A DNA stretch of 64,000 nt. Origin: Clostridiales bacterium (GTDB lineage: Bacteria; Bacillota; Clostridia; Oscillospirales; Oscillospiraceae). The position numbers and the translations under genes are program-made. Below are positions 34,962 through 42,569 of this stretch, in pieces (the stretch's first letter is position 1; each line of letters starts with the position of its first letter). The DNA is taken from NCBI GenBank assembly GCA_019415645.1, contig DXYV01000013.1, positions 1-64,000 of the forward strand. The letters run 5' to 3'. Under the pieces are notes generated by a model, which made no database searches, was not told where the DNA came from, and saw only the letters and a program-made list of their open reading frames with translations.

Positions 34962-35030
34962 GCGTTCCTCCCCCTTTCTGCCTATTAGACGGACATGACG
35001 GCCCATTTGCCTGCGGATTTTGAAAAAATT

Positions 35031-35059
35031 TTGACGAACGGCGAATCTGCCGCTATAAT
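35031..35059 (+). promoter_or_regulatory. Strong promoter of the acetyltransferase gene
   Basis: TTGACG (35031-35036), 17-bp spacer, TATAAT (35054-35059). The 70-base leader has two hairpins: CCATCG/CGATGG at 35070-35085 and GTCCGCG/CGCGGAC just before the ribosome binding site. Confidence 0.85.
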
Positions 35060-35132
35060 GGTATCCAAGCCATCGGAAGCGATGGAAAGGTCCGCGGCCC
35101 GCTCCGGCGCGGACGCGGAAGGAGCTGTTTAC

Positions 35133-35651
35133 ATGATACGCAAGGGAACGCAGGCGGATATAGCTGCCGCCGAACGAATCTACGAGGCGATTTTGGACCA
35201 TCAGGCCGCCACGGTGAACTACACCAACTGGGAAAAAGACGTGTATCCCACCCGGGCCGACGCCCAGAAGGCGCTGGACGCGGGGACCTTCTATGTGATG
35301 GAGGAGGATGGCCGCGTGGTGGGAGTGGCAAACCTGAACCACCTCCAGCTGCCGGAATACGCCAAGCTGGAGTGGGCCTACCCCGGCGAGGGGGACGAGG
35401 TCATGGTGATCCATACCCTCTGTATCCCGCCGGAGGAATCGGGCAAGGGCTACGCCCGACGGTTCGTGGCCTTTGCCGAGGACCTGGGCCGTCAACAGGG
35501 CTGCAAGACCCTGCGGCTGGATACCTACGAGGGAAACGAGCCCGCCATCGCCCTGTACACCAAGCTGGGCTACCGGGACGTGGGAATCACCCTGTTCCAC
35601 TTTCAGAATGCGATTTGGGAGAATCTGCGCTGCTTTGAAAAGGCGCTGTGA
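35133..35651 (+). CDS. GNAT family N-acetyltransferase
   Basis: A 172-residue protein of the GNAT fold. The acetyl-CoA binding region is around VIHTLCIPPEESGKGYARRFVAF (about residues 90-113; here PPEESGKGYA replaces the usual R/Q-x-x-G-x-G/A), followed by LRLDTYEGNEPAIALYTKLGY, the typical motif B. Substrate unknown. ATG at 35133 follows GGAAGGAG by 7 bases; the longer in-frame form runs through the promoter and is rejected. The next gene follows after 18 bp. Confidence 0.88.
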   Translation: MIRKGTQADIAAAERIYEAILDHQAATVNYTNWEKDVYPTRADAQKALDAGTFYVMEEDGRVVGVANLNHLQLPEYAKLEWAYPGEGDEVMVIHTLCIPPEESGKGYARRFVAFAEDLGRQQGCKTLRLDTYEGNEPAIALYTKLGYRDVGITLFHFQNAIWENLRCFEKAL

Positions 35652-35669
35652 AAAAGGAAGGTTACGTTC

Positions 35670-36056
35670 ATGACAAAATTGGAAAAAATGAAAGCGCTGC
35701 GCAACGATCCCGCGGTGCATTACAACTGCTGCCAGTCGGTGCTGATGCCCTTTGCCGAGGAGTGCAGAATCAGCGAGGAGGCCGCCTGCAAGCTGGGCGC
35801 CCACTTCGGCGGCGGGATGCGCATGGGCTCGGTGTGCGGCGCATTGGTAGGCGCACTGATGGCGCTGGGCGCCATGGACTGCGGCGACGAGGCCCGCAAG
35901 AAGCTGGTGGAGGAATTCAAGGCAAAGCACGAATGCCTGAACTGCGCGGACCTGCTGAAGCGTGCGGTGGATCAGGGCGTGCCGCGCAAGGTCCACTGTG
36001 ACGGACTGGTGGAGGAGTGCGTGACGCTGGTGGAAGAGCTCAGCGGCAAACACTGA
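35670..36056 (+). CDS. C_GCAxxG_C_C family protein (putative redox/metal protein)
   Basis: A 128-residue protein of the C_GCAxxG_C_C family. Family cysteines are visible in YNCCQSVLMPF (near 20), EEAACKLGAHFGGG, SVCGALVGALMALG (the GCAxxG-like segment, here CGALVG), CLNCADL and HCDGLVEECV. The family is common in anaerobes and is thought to bind a metal or do redox chemistry; no reaction is proven. Cotranscribed with the acetyltransferase, ends at a strong terminator. Confidence 0.85.
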   Translation: MTKLEKMKALRNDPAVHYNCCQSVLMPFAEECRISEEAACKLGAHFGGGMRMGSVCGALVGALMALGAMDCGDEARKKLVEEFKAKHECLNCADLLKRAVDQGVPRKVHCDGLVEECVTLVEELSGKH

Positions 36057-36057
36057 A

Positions 36058-36094
36058 AAAACGGGCTGCAAACAGAGGGTTTGCAGCCCGTTTT
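36058..36094. terminator. Bidirectional terminator
   Basis: Sixteen-base perfect arms with a 5-base loop (AAAACGGGC...GCCCGTTTT), between convergent genes. Confidence 0.92.
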
Positions 36095-36097
36095 GGT

Positions 36098-36970
36098 TTA
36101 TACGCCGGTCAGGTCGAAGGAGGGCACATAGCCGCTGTCCGCCGAGGCAGGGTCCTGGGTGTAGCCCTCCAGCCCCAGCGCGGCCATATACTCTGCCGCG
36201 GCCCGGGCCTCCGAGCGGCGCAGGGGACGGTTGAGCTCCGGGCAGCTGGCCGCCCGGCCCAGGGGAAGATACTGGCTCATCAGGGAGAAGAGCACCTGGC
36301 CCGCCGGGAAGGCTGCCGCCACCCAGTCCATGACCGCCTTCGCCTCGTTCAGGCCGCCGGGCAGAATCAGATGGCGGATGAGGACGCCCCGCTTGAGCAG
36401 GCCGTCCTCCAGCACCGGGGGCCCCACCTGCCGGAACATCTCCTGAATCGCCGCCTGCGCCGCCGCCGGATAGTCGGCGGCCCCGGAGTACCGGGCCGCC
36501 CGGTCGGGGGAGAGGTACTTCAGATCGGGCAGATAGACGTCCACCTTCCCCTCCAGCGTGCGCAGGGTATCCACGCAGTCATAGCCGCCGGAATTCCACA
36601 CCACCGGGACCGGAAGGGGCTCCTCCAGCACCTGTGCCAGCACATGGGAGAAGTGCGTGGGGGAGACCAGGTCCAGGTTGTGGGCGCCCTGGGAAATGAG
36701 CTCCTGGAAAATGGCCCGCAGGCGGTCGGGCGGGATGGGCTTGCCGAAGTCCTGGTGGCTGATCTGGTCATTCTGGCAAAACACACAGTCCAGCGTACAG
36801 CCGGAGAAGAACACCGTGCCCGCGCCCCGGGTGCCGGAGAGACAGGGCTCCTCCCAGTGATGAAGGGCCGCCCGGGCCACCACCGGCAGGGCGGGCATAC
36901 GGCACCAGCCGCCGCCGGTCTGTTCGGTGCGCAGCGCCCCGCAGCGGCGGGGACATTGAGAGCAGAGCAA
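36098..36970 (-). CDS. PflX-like radical SAM protein (PFL-activating enzyme family)
   Basis: A 290-residue radical SAM protein resembling COG1313/PflX. An N-terminal Cys motif (LLCSQCPRRCGA) precedes the radical SAM cluster motif CTLDCVFC (Cx3Cx2C) near residue 60; LVSPTHFSHV and VVWNSGGYD follow. I prefer a TTG start at 36970, 8 bases after GGAGG; a GTG at 36979 overlaps that GGAGG and so lacks a usable one. The target enzyme is unknown: no glycyl radical enzyme lies in the window. It follows the XRE regulator by 46 bp on the same strand. Confidence 0.82.
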   Translation of the reverse strand: MLCSQCPRRCGALRTEQTGGGWCRMPALPVVARAALHHWEEPCLSGTRGAGTVFFSGCTLDCVFCQNDQISHQDFGKPIPPDRLRAIFQELISQGAHNLDLVSPTHFSHVLAQVLEEPLPVPVVWNSGGYDCVDTLRTLEGKVDVYLPDLKYLSPDRAARYSGAADYPAAAQAAIQEMFRQVGPPVLEDGLLKRGVLIRHLILPGGLNEAKAVMDWVAAAFPAGQVLFSLMSQYLPLGRAASCPELNRPLRRSEARAAAEYMAALGLEGYTQDPASADSGYVPSFDLTGV

Positions 36971-37016
36971 GGGATTCACCTCCGGGAATGTTGAAAACGG
37001 AAACGGGCGGGACCGC

Positions 37017-37235
37017 TCAGGGGAGAAAGTCCCGCCGTTCACTGCGGCCCAGCAGCCAGTCGGCGGAGACCTGGTAGAAGTCGGCCAGCCTGCGCAGATT
37101 GTCAAAGCCGGGTTTTTGCTCGCCGTGCTCAAAACGCTGATACTGGCGGAGGGTCACGCCGATGGCATCTGCAAGCTGCTGCTGGGTGCGCCGGTTCTCC
37201 GTGCGGAGGAGAAGCAGCTTTTCTGAAAATTCCAT
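37017..37235 (-). CDS. XRE family helix-turn-helix regulator
   Basis: A 72-residue single-domain DNA-binding protein. The HTH reads TQQQLADAIGVTLRQYQRFEHGEQKPGFDNL (split here: TQQQLADAIGVTLRQ then YQRFEHGEQKP), residues about 17-47. No ligand domain. It diverges from the small gene at 37315 across a 40-bp palindrome that overlaps both start regions, so it is probably an autorepressor that also controls that gene. Confidence 0.9.
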   Translation of the reverse strand: MEFSEKLLLLRTENRRTQQQLADAIGVTLRQYQRFEHGEQKPGFDNLRRLADFYQVSADWLLGRSERRDFLP

Positions 37236-37253
37236 AAAACTTAATCGCTCCTA

Positions 37254-37298
37254 TTGGCATGTCTTTTTAGTCATATTATAATATGGCTAAAAAGACAT
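37254..37298. promoter_or_regulatory. Palindromic promoter-operator between XRE gene and small gene
   Basis: Rightward promoter: TTGGCA (37254-37259), 17-bp spacer, TATAAT (37277-37282). It lies in a 40-bp palindrome, 37259-37298: arms ATGTCTTTTTAG/CTAAAAAGACAT around CATATTATAATATG, one mismatch. TATAAT also reads leftward at 37275-37280. Confidence 0.75.
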
Positions 37299-37314
37299 AA
37301 AGGGGGAATATAAC

Positions 37315-37572
37315 ATGAACCTCATTGACGCGATTTATTACGGTGCACCATTGGATGACCTGGAGCGCCCCTCCCCGGAATATCAGGCGTACTCCGATGC
37401 CCTGAACGAGCTGATGGTACAGGTGGAGGCGGCGATGGGGAAGGAGTTCGCCGGCCGTCTGCTCGACGGTATCGCGCAGAGAGAAAGCACCGTCAGCCGG
37501 GAGATGATGCGCCGGGGCTTTCGGCTGAGCGGACGCTTCTGGATGGAACTGCTGGGTTATACCATGGGCTGA
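37315..37572 (+). CDS. Small hypothetical protein (DUF6809-like)
   Basis: An 85-residue protein starting MNLIDAIYYGAPLDD. Sequence is helical and acidic with an amphipathic centre (SDALNELMVQVEAAMGKEF). It resembles small DUF6809-type proteins of Clostridia, which have no known function; this assignment is tentative. GGGGGA precedes the ATG. Its expression should be controlled by the palindromic operator and the divergent XRE regulator, a layout seen with small toxin-like or phage-like regulatory pairs. Its 3' end overlaps the end of tdk by 16 bp tail to tail. Confidence 0.65.
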   Translation: MNLIDAIYYGAPLDDLERPSPEYQAYSDALNELMVQVEAAMGKEFAGRLLDGIAQRESTVSREMMRRGFRLSGRFWMELLGYTMG

Positions 37573-38141
37573 AAGTCGGGACCCAGGTTGCCCTCCTTCC
37601 AGTGCTGGCGGCACAGGCCGATGTAGCAGTCATTGGCGCCCAGGACCACCTGGTCGCCCTCCTTGAGCACCCGGCCGTTGGAATCAAAGCGGGTGTTGAA
37701 GGTGGCCTTGCGGCCGCACCAGCAGATGGTCTTGACCTCTTCGATGATGTCCGCCCAGGCCAGCAGAGCCTCCGAGCCGGGGAACAGGTCCCCCTTGAAA
37801 TCGGCCCGCAGGCCGTAACAGATGACCGGCACCTTCCACTCGTCCACGATCTGGGTCAGGAACCAGACCTCCTCCCGGGTGAGGAACTGGGCCTCGTCCA
37901 CAATGACGCACTGGTAGGCGCACACCTCCTCCCGGGGCATGGCCTGCAGATCGGAAAAATAGATGCAGGCGTGCTCCAGCCCGATGCGGGAGGTGACGAT
38001 GCGACCGCCGTCCCGCTGGTCGATCTCCGGCTTGACCATCAGGGCCCGCTGCCCCCGTTCCTCGTAGTTGTAGCGCACCATCAGCGCGTTGGCGGTCTTG
38101 CTGGAGCCCATCACTCCATATCGAAAATACAGCTTTGCCAA
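37557..38141 (-). CDS. tdk: Thymidine kinase
   Basis: A 194-residue type II thymidine kinase of usual length. The P-loop is YGVMGSSKT (9-17); the Walker B-like VIVDEAQFL is near residue 90; CGRKATFNTR and the C-terminal CYIGLCRQHW give zinc ligands and the lasso region. TTG at 38141 is the best start: it gives the family N-terminus (MAKLYFRYG) after GGAGGAGAGG. It begins inside the last 31 bp of mutY, so the two are translationally coupled. Confidence 0.94.
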   Translation of the reverse strand: MAKLYFRYGVMGSSKTANALMVRYNYEERGQRALMVKPEIDQRDGGRIVTSRIGLEHACIYFSDLQAMPREEVCAYQCVIVDEAQFLTREEVWFLTQIVDEWKVPVICYGLRADFKGDLFPGSEALLAWADIIEEVKTICWCGRKATFNTRFDSNGRVLKEGDQVVLGANDCYIGLCRQHWKEGNLGPDFQPMV

Positions 38142-39187
38142 AATTCCTCTCCTCCTAAACCTTGCTCCACCAGCGGCCGCAGTCCCTGGAAGGCATTGGG
38201 TACGGCATATTCCTGGGCCAGCTGCCGGGGCGCGGCCCACACCCAGCCCGAGGGCAGGGCGTCGGTGGCGCAGCGCACCAGCCGGGCGGTCATATGCCAT
38301 TCGATGTGGGAAAAAATGTGCTTGGCCTGTCCGCCATAGACGTCGGACAGAGGGACGATTCTCCAGCCGGCCAGGGGCTCGCTCCCCGCCAGCTCGTTGG
38401 GATATTCCCACAGATTGGCCAGCAGGCCCCGGGCGGGGCGGCGGCGCAGCGCCACCCGGCCCTCATGAAAGAGCAGCCAGACCGTGCGCTCCTCAATACG
38501 CCGGGGCTTTTTGGCGGCCTTGACCGGCAGCTCGCCGATACGGTCCTGGGCCAGCGCGGCGCAGAAGGATCGGGCCGGGCACCGGTCGCACAGGGGCGCG
38601 CCGTTGGGCAGACAGACGGTAGCTCCAAGCTCCATCATGGCCTGGTTGAAATCGCCGGGGCTGCGGGTGGGAAGAATCTCCTGCAGGGCGGTGGTGATTC
38701 GCTTTTTGGTGGCGGGGGCGGTGATGTCGCCCGCGTCGCCGGTGACCCGGGCTACCACCCGCAGCACGTTGCCGTCCACGGCGGGCACCGGAATGCCGAA
38801 GGCGATGGAGGCGATGGCGCCGGCGGTGTAGTCCCCCACGCCGGACAGGGAACGGATGTCCTCATAGGTGGAGGGGAAAACGCCGCCGAAGTCCTCCATG
38901 ATCTGCCGGGCGGCCTTCTGCAGGTTGCGGGCCCGGTTGTAATAGCCCAGCCCTTCCCACAGCTTGAGCAGCCGGTCCTCCGGCAGAACAGCCAGGTCGG
39001 CCACGGTGGGGACCTCCCGGAGGAAGCGGCGGTAGTAGTCCAGGACCGCCGCCACCCGGGTCTGCTGAAGCATGATCTCCGACAGCCAGACGTGGTAGGG
39101 CGTGGGGTCGCTGCGCCAGGGCAGCACCCGGGCGTTCTCTCCAAACCACTGTAACAGCGGGATGGGGAGCAGAGAAAGTTGTTCCAC
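38111..39187 (-). CDS. mutY: A/G-specific adenine glycosylase
   Basis: A 358-residue base-excision repair enzyme that removes adenine opposite 8-oxoguanine. It has the catalytic Glu in SEIMLQQTRV (near 37), the helix-hairpin-helix LSGVGDYTAGAI (near 115), the catalytic Asp in AVDGNVLRV, four cluster cysteines (CLPNGAPLCDRCPARSFC) and a C-terminal NUDIX-like 8-oxoG recognition domain (about 225-350). Start is GTG after AAGGATGG. Confidence 0.95.
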   Translation of the reverse strand: MEQLSLLPIPLLQWFGENARVLPWRSDPTPYHVWLSEIMLQQTRVAAVLDYYRRFLREVPTVADLAVLPEDRLLKLWEGLGYYNRARNLQKAARQIMEDFGGVFPSTYEDIRSLSGVGDYTAGAIASIAFGIPVPAVDGNVLRVVARVTGDAGDITAPATKKRITTALQEILPTRSPGDFNQAMMELGATVCLPNGAPLCDRCPARSFCAALAQDRIGELPVKAAKKPRRIEERTVWLLFHEGRVALRRRPARGLLANLWEYPNELAGSEPLAGWRIVPLSDVYGGQAKHIFSHIEWHMTARLVRCATDALPSGWVWAAPRQLAQEYAVPNAFQGLRPLVEQGLGGEEFWQSCIFDME

Positions 39188-39219
39188 AGATTTGCCATCC
39201 TTTGCGTTAGTCTTGTATC

Positions 39220-39248
39220 AGTATAGTATAGCAGACCTCTTTTTTCAA
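39220..39248 (-). promoter_or_regulatory. Promoter of mutY-tdk
   Basis: On the minus strand TTGAAA (39243-39248), 17-bp spacer, TATACT (39220-39225). Confidence 0.65.
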
Positions 39249-39293
39249 CCAAAACCCCCGGGAAATTTTACGGCGGCCCGGGGCGGCAGGCAG

Positions 39294-39326
39294 AAAGACT
39301 CCCGGTGAAGGTCACCGGGAGTCTTT
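39294..39326 (-). terminator. Terminator overlapping the ABC ATPase stop
   Basis: Fifteen-base perfect arms around a 3-base loop; the ATPase TGA stop is the first base of the proximal arm. The T tract beyond is short. Confidence 0.75.
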
Positions 39327-39908
39327 GGCTTGCAGCGTCAGGGGCGGACCGGCGAAGGTGAGTACTGCGTCGCAGGCGTCCAGCACCTCCTGCTCGTGGG
39401 AGATCAGGAGCACCGGCGTGCCCAGGGCGCGCAGCCGCTCCAGCAGGCGGGTCCGGCGGGGACCGTCTACGCCGGTGAAGGGCTCGTCCAGCAGAAGCAG
39501 ATCGCCCCCCAGAGCCGCGCAGCGAGCCAGGGCCAGCCGGCGGGCCATGCCGCCGGAGAGCTGGTCCGGCCAGGTGTCCGCCTCGTCCTCCAGCTCGGCG
39601 AAGGCCAGCCAACGGCCGACCTCGTCCCGGCGCCCCCGGGGCAGCACAGCGGCCAGATTCTGACCCGCCGTGCGCCAGGGGAGAAGACGGTCCTCCTGGA
39701 AGAGGAAGGCGGTGCGGGCGGGGTCCACGCCGGATACTGTGCCCGACTGAGGCTGTTCCAGTCCGGCCAGCACCCGCAGCAGGGTGGTTTTGCCGCCGCC
39801 GGAGGGCCCGGTGAGGGCGGTGACGGCGACCTGGGGGAAGTCCAGCGAAAAATCATCCAGCACACACTTCTCGCCAAAGGAGAGGGTGAGGTGACGGACG
39901 GAGATCAT
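39312..39908 (-). CDS. ABC transporter ATP-binding protein (NitT/TauT type)
   Basis: A 198-residue ATPase. Walker A GPSGGGKTTLL (near 35), Q-loop FLFQEDRLLPW (near 75), signature LSGGMARRLALARC (near 115), Walker B LLLLDEPFTGVD (near 138), switch His in LISHEQEV. It is shorter than usual nitrate/taurine ATPases (about 250 residues) as it stops soon after the switch. Start overlaps the permease stop (ATGA). Confidence 0.93.
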   Translation of the reverse strand: MISVRHLTLSFGEKCVLDDFSLDFPQVAVTALTGPSGGGKTTLLRVLAGLEQPQSGTVSGVDPARTAFLFQEDRLLPWRTAGQNLAAVLPRGRRDEVGRWLAFAELEDEADTWPDQLSGGMARRLALARCAALGGDLLLLDEPFTGVDGPRRTRLLERLRALGTPVLLISHEQEVLDACDAVLTFAGPPLTLQAKDSR

Positions 39909-40663
39909 GGCGCGACCTCCTTTCGTCCGGTCTGGAACAGGTGGGCCACCAGCTTTTCCAGCGCATAGCTCAGAGCGATGACAACAGCGGTCCAGGCGAA
40001 CAGCTCGGGGGACTCCAGATAGAGCTTAGCGTAATAGATCTGCGAGCCCAGGGCCAGAGCGGGCAGACAGATGGCCTCGGCGGCTACGCCTGATTTCCAG
40101 GCCAGCCCCATAGCGGTATCCAGGCCGCTGACAAAATAGGGGCGGACTGAGGGAATATAGACCAGACGCAGGGTGTTCCAGCGGCTGAAGCGGTAGGCCC
40201 GGGCCATCTCCAGCAGAAGAGGGTCGGTCTGGAGGATTCCCTTGGCCACATTGCCCCACACCACAGGCAGCACCATCAGCCCGGAGATGACGGTGGGGAC
40301 CTGGACCCGGGAGACCCACAGCCAGACCAGCAGGATGAAGGAGATCACCGGGGTGGCGCGGATAATGCGGATGATGGGGGAGAGAATGCGATCCGCCCAG
40401 GCGGAGAGGGAGGTCAGAACGGCCAGCAGGACCCCCAGGGCGGTCCCCCACAGGATGCCCAGAAAGATCCGGGCCAGAGAGACGGCGGCGCTCTGCCAGA
40501 AGAGCGGCTGGATCACCAGACCGGCCAGCGCCCGAAGAACGGACAGCGGCGCAGGCAGCTTGAGCTCCATGTGCACCGCCATGGCCGCAAACTGCCATAC
40601 CCCCAGCCAGATGACTGGGGGTATGACCAGATGAAGCGCACGCCGGAAACGATCAGGGGACAT
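39905..40663 (-). CDS. ABC transporter permease (NitT/TauT type)
   Basis: A 252-residue permease with about six membrane helices. The EAA-like loop coupling to the ATPase is around ILQTDPLLLEMARAYRFS (residues about 140-158). ATG at 40663 gives MSPDRFRRAL, a normal short cytoplasmic N-terminus, and lies inside the last bases of the binding protein gene; an in-frame ATG at 40675 is the alternative. No ribosome binding site is seen, which fits translational coupling. Confidence 0.9.
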   Translation of the reverse strand: MSPDRFRRALHLVIPPVIWLGVWQFAAMAVHMELKLPAPLSVLRALAGLVIQPLFWQSAAVSLARIFLGILWGTALGVLLAVLTSLSAWADRILSPIIRIIRATPVISFILLVWLWVSRVQVPTVISGLMVLPVVWGNVAKGILQTDPLLLEMARAYRFSRWNTLRLVYIPSVRPYFVSGLDTAMGLAWKSGVAAEAICLPALALGSQIYYAKLYLESPELFAWTAVVIALSYALEKLVAHLFQTGRKEVAP

Positions 40664-41717
40664 AGTAGAAGGCATCGTCCGGACGGGAACCGCCGATGGA
40701 GTCGGGGTTCGCCTCAAAGAGGACGGCGTAGTACCCGTCGATGGCGGGCTGGATATCCGCCCCGGTAATGCACACCAGATGGCACTGGGGGATGGCCTGG
40801 GCGGCAATGGCGGCGGAGGGGGCGAAGCCGTAGCCGGCCACCAGTTCGGCGGCCTCCTCCACGTTTTCGTTTACATACGCGATGGAAGCGGCATACTCTT
40901 CCAGGAAGGCATCCACGGCCTCGGGGTGCTCCTCCAGGAACTGGGTGCGTACCACCACGGCGGTCATAATAAGCTGGCTTCCGGTGTTCAGAGCGTCCCA
41001 CTCCTCCGTCATGTCCAGAGCGGCGCGGACCGAGCCCTCGCTCTTGGCAATGGCAGCGGTGGCGGCGGGCACGGGGAGCATGGCGCACTCGGCCTCGCCG
41101 GAGAGCAGCTTGGCGGTGATTTCAGAGGCGTCGGTGTAGAACTCCAGGGTCACGTCGGTGTCGGGGTCCACGCCGTTCTCGGACAGGACGTAGCGCAGAA
41201 TGTATTCGGGATTGGAGCCCTGGCCGGGGGCCAGGATCGTCTTGCCCGCCAGATCAGCCACGGACTGGATGGAGGTGCCGCCGCCGCTCTCCAGAATATG
41301 GAGCACGCCCAGAGTGCCCAGAGCGATGGTGGTGATGCTGCCGTCCGTCTTGTTGTAGTAGTTCAGCGCCGTGTTGGAGGCCATGGTGGCGATATCGGTC
41401 TCGCCGTTGGAGAGCATGGCGGTCAGTTCGTCGTTGGTGGCGGCGATGTTGTAGGTGTAATCCTGGGCCGCAGTGCCGGCGTCAATGTCGGACAGCAGCT
41501 TGGAGGCGCCCACGCCGGTGGGGCCATTGAGCACGGTCACGCGGGTGGTGACCGCCTCGGAGCTGTCGGGCTCCGTGGAGGGCATCTCGCTCTCTACGGG
41601 CAGGGTGGTCTCCGGCGGTGTGGAGGATTCCGTGGGCTGGTCGTTGTTGGCGCAGGCCGCCAGGGAAAAGGCCAGGGCCAGCGCAAGAAGCAGGGAGAGG
41701 AGCTTGTTTCGTTTCAT
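40653..41717 (-). CDS. ABC substrate-binding lipoprotein (NitT/TauT/NMT1-like)
   Basis: A 354-residue lipoprotein: signal peptide with lipobox LAACANN (Cys near 21), a Thr/Pro/Glu-rich linker (25-55), then a periplasmic-binding-protein fold of the nitrate/sulfonate/thiamine-precursor type. ATG at 41717 follows AAGGA; a TTG 21 bp upstream is less good. The ligand is unknown: no sulfonate, thiamine or nitrate gene is adjacent. Regulator, binding protein, permease and ATPase form one operon. Confidence 0.88.
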   Translation of the reverse strand: MKRNKLLSLLLALALAFSLAACANNDQPTESSTPPETTLPVESEMPSTEPDSSEAVTTRVTVLNGPTGVGASKLLSDIDAGTAAQDYTYNIAATNDELTAMLSNGETDIATMASNTALNYYNKTDGSITTIALGTLGVLHILESGGGTSIQSVADLAGKTILAPGQGSNPEYILRYVLSENGVDPDTDVTLEFYTDASEITAKLLSGEAECAMLPVPAATAAIAKSEGSVRAALDMTEEWDALNTGSQLIMTAVVVRTQFLEEHPEAVDAFLEEYAASIAYVNENVEEAAELVAGYGFAPSAAIAAQAIPQCHLVCITGADIQPAIDGYYAVLFEANPDSIGGSRPDDAFYYVP

Positions 41718-41734
41718 GTCATATCCTTCTTTCT

Positions 41735-42367
41735 TCAATGCTGTAATTTGTCCGGGTCAATGACCTGAATCTGCTTTTGGAAACGCCGGATGGCGCCGTC
41801 CTGCTCCAGCACGTCAAAGGCGCGATAGAGACTGGCCCGGCTGATTCCAAGCTGTTTGCACAGCGAGGTGGCCGAGCTGGCGACGGTGCTGTGCTCGTCC
41901 AGATTGGCCAGCAGATACTGGGCCAGCCGGCGGGTGGTAGTGCCGGCCGCCACCGCATCCAGGCGGCTGCTGAGAAAGCGAATCCGCTCCGACAGGTAGC
42001 GGACATAGTTCTCCGCAAAGGCGGGACTTTCCGCCAGCAGGGCGCGAATCGCGGCCTGGGGAAAGAAGAGCACCATGCAGTCGCTCAGGGCGGTGAGGGT
42101 GACGGCATAATCCTCCCGGTCGTTGAACAGCGCGGCCGCGCCGAACAGGTCGCCGGCGTGGAGATTGCTGACCACCAGCGCCTCCTTGGTGACCCGCACG
42201 GAGCCCTGGAGCAGCACCGCCAGGCAGCGCTGAAAGTCGTGGGGCGAATAGATGACCGAGTCCTTGGCGCAGGTCACCGTATGGCTCTGCGCCAGCGCCC
42301 GGTCCATGGCGGGGCGCGCGACCCCCGTAAAGAGACGATGGATGGGCAGGCTTTGCTCCGAATCCAT
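41735..42367 (-). CDS. Crp/Fnr family transcriptional regulator
   Basis: A 210-residue regulator with a cyclic-nucleotide-binding-like N-terminal beta barrel (about 20-125) and a C-terminal winged helix (TTTRRLAQYLLANL; SLCKQLGISRASLYRAFDVLEQDG, about 145-195). The N-terminal Fnr cluster cysteines are absent, so it is not an Fnr oxygen sensor. It is the first gene of the ABC operon and its likely controller. Confidence 0.9.
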   Translation of the reverse strand: MDSEQSLPIHRLFTGVARPAMDRALAQSHTVTCAKDSVIYSPHDFQRCLAVLLQGSVRVTKEALVVSNLHAGDLFGAAALFNDREDYAVTLTALSDCMVLFFPQAAIRALLAESPAFAENYVRYLSERIRFLSSRLDAVAAGTTTRRLAQYLLANLDEHSTVASSATSLCKQLGISRASLYRAFDVLEQDGAIRRFQKQIQVIDPDKLQH

Positions 42368-42403
42368 GAAGCCACCTCAATTCTGTCTCAAATGATACAA
42401 AAT

Positions 42404-42432
42404 ATTCTAAGAGATGGGGAAGGATTTGTCAA
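42404..42432 (-). promoter_or_regulatory. Promoter of the Crp/Fnr-ABC operon
   Basis: On the minus strand TTGACA (42427-42432), 17-bp spacer, TAGAAT (42404-42409). Confidence 0.8.
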
Positions 42433-42477
42433 GAGAAAAAAAGATGCGAAATTGCGCGAAAAGACTCTTGCCGAACA

Positions 42478-42506
42478 GCGCTTCCTATGGTATCGTTATT
42501 CACGTT
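42478..42506 (+). promoter_or_regulatory. Possible promoter of the LCP gene
   Basis: TTGCCG (42478-42483), 17-bp spacer, TATCGT (42501-42506), 64 bp before the GTG. Weak boxes. Confidence 0.4.
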
Positions 42507-42569
42507 GACATAATTATCTAACGCGCCGGACAGCGCGATGCCAGTTCAGATAGAAAGTAGGAACCTCCC

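Noticed and set aside
34962..36071. A 500-plus residue version of the module 3 sigma factor
   Set aside because: The extension runs antisense through the acetyltransferase and C_GCAxxG_C_C genes; sigma homology starts at the ATG at 34961 with a ribosome binding site.
36971..37132. Longer N-terminus for the PflX-like protein
   Set aside because: The extension overlaps the XRE gene and has no family similarity; the TTG at 36970 is well spaced from GGAGG.
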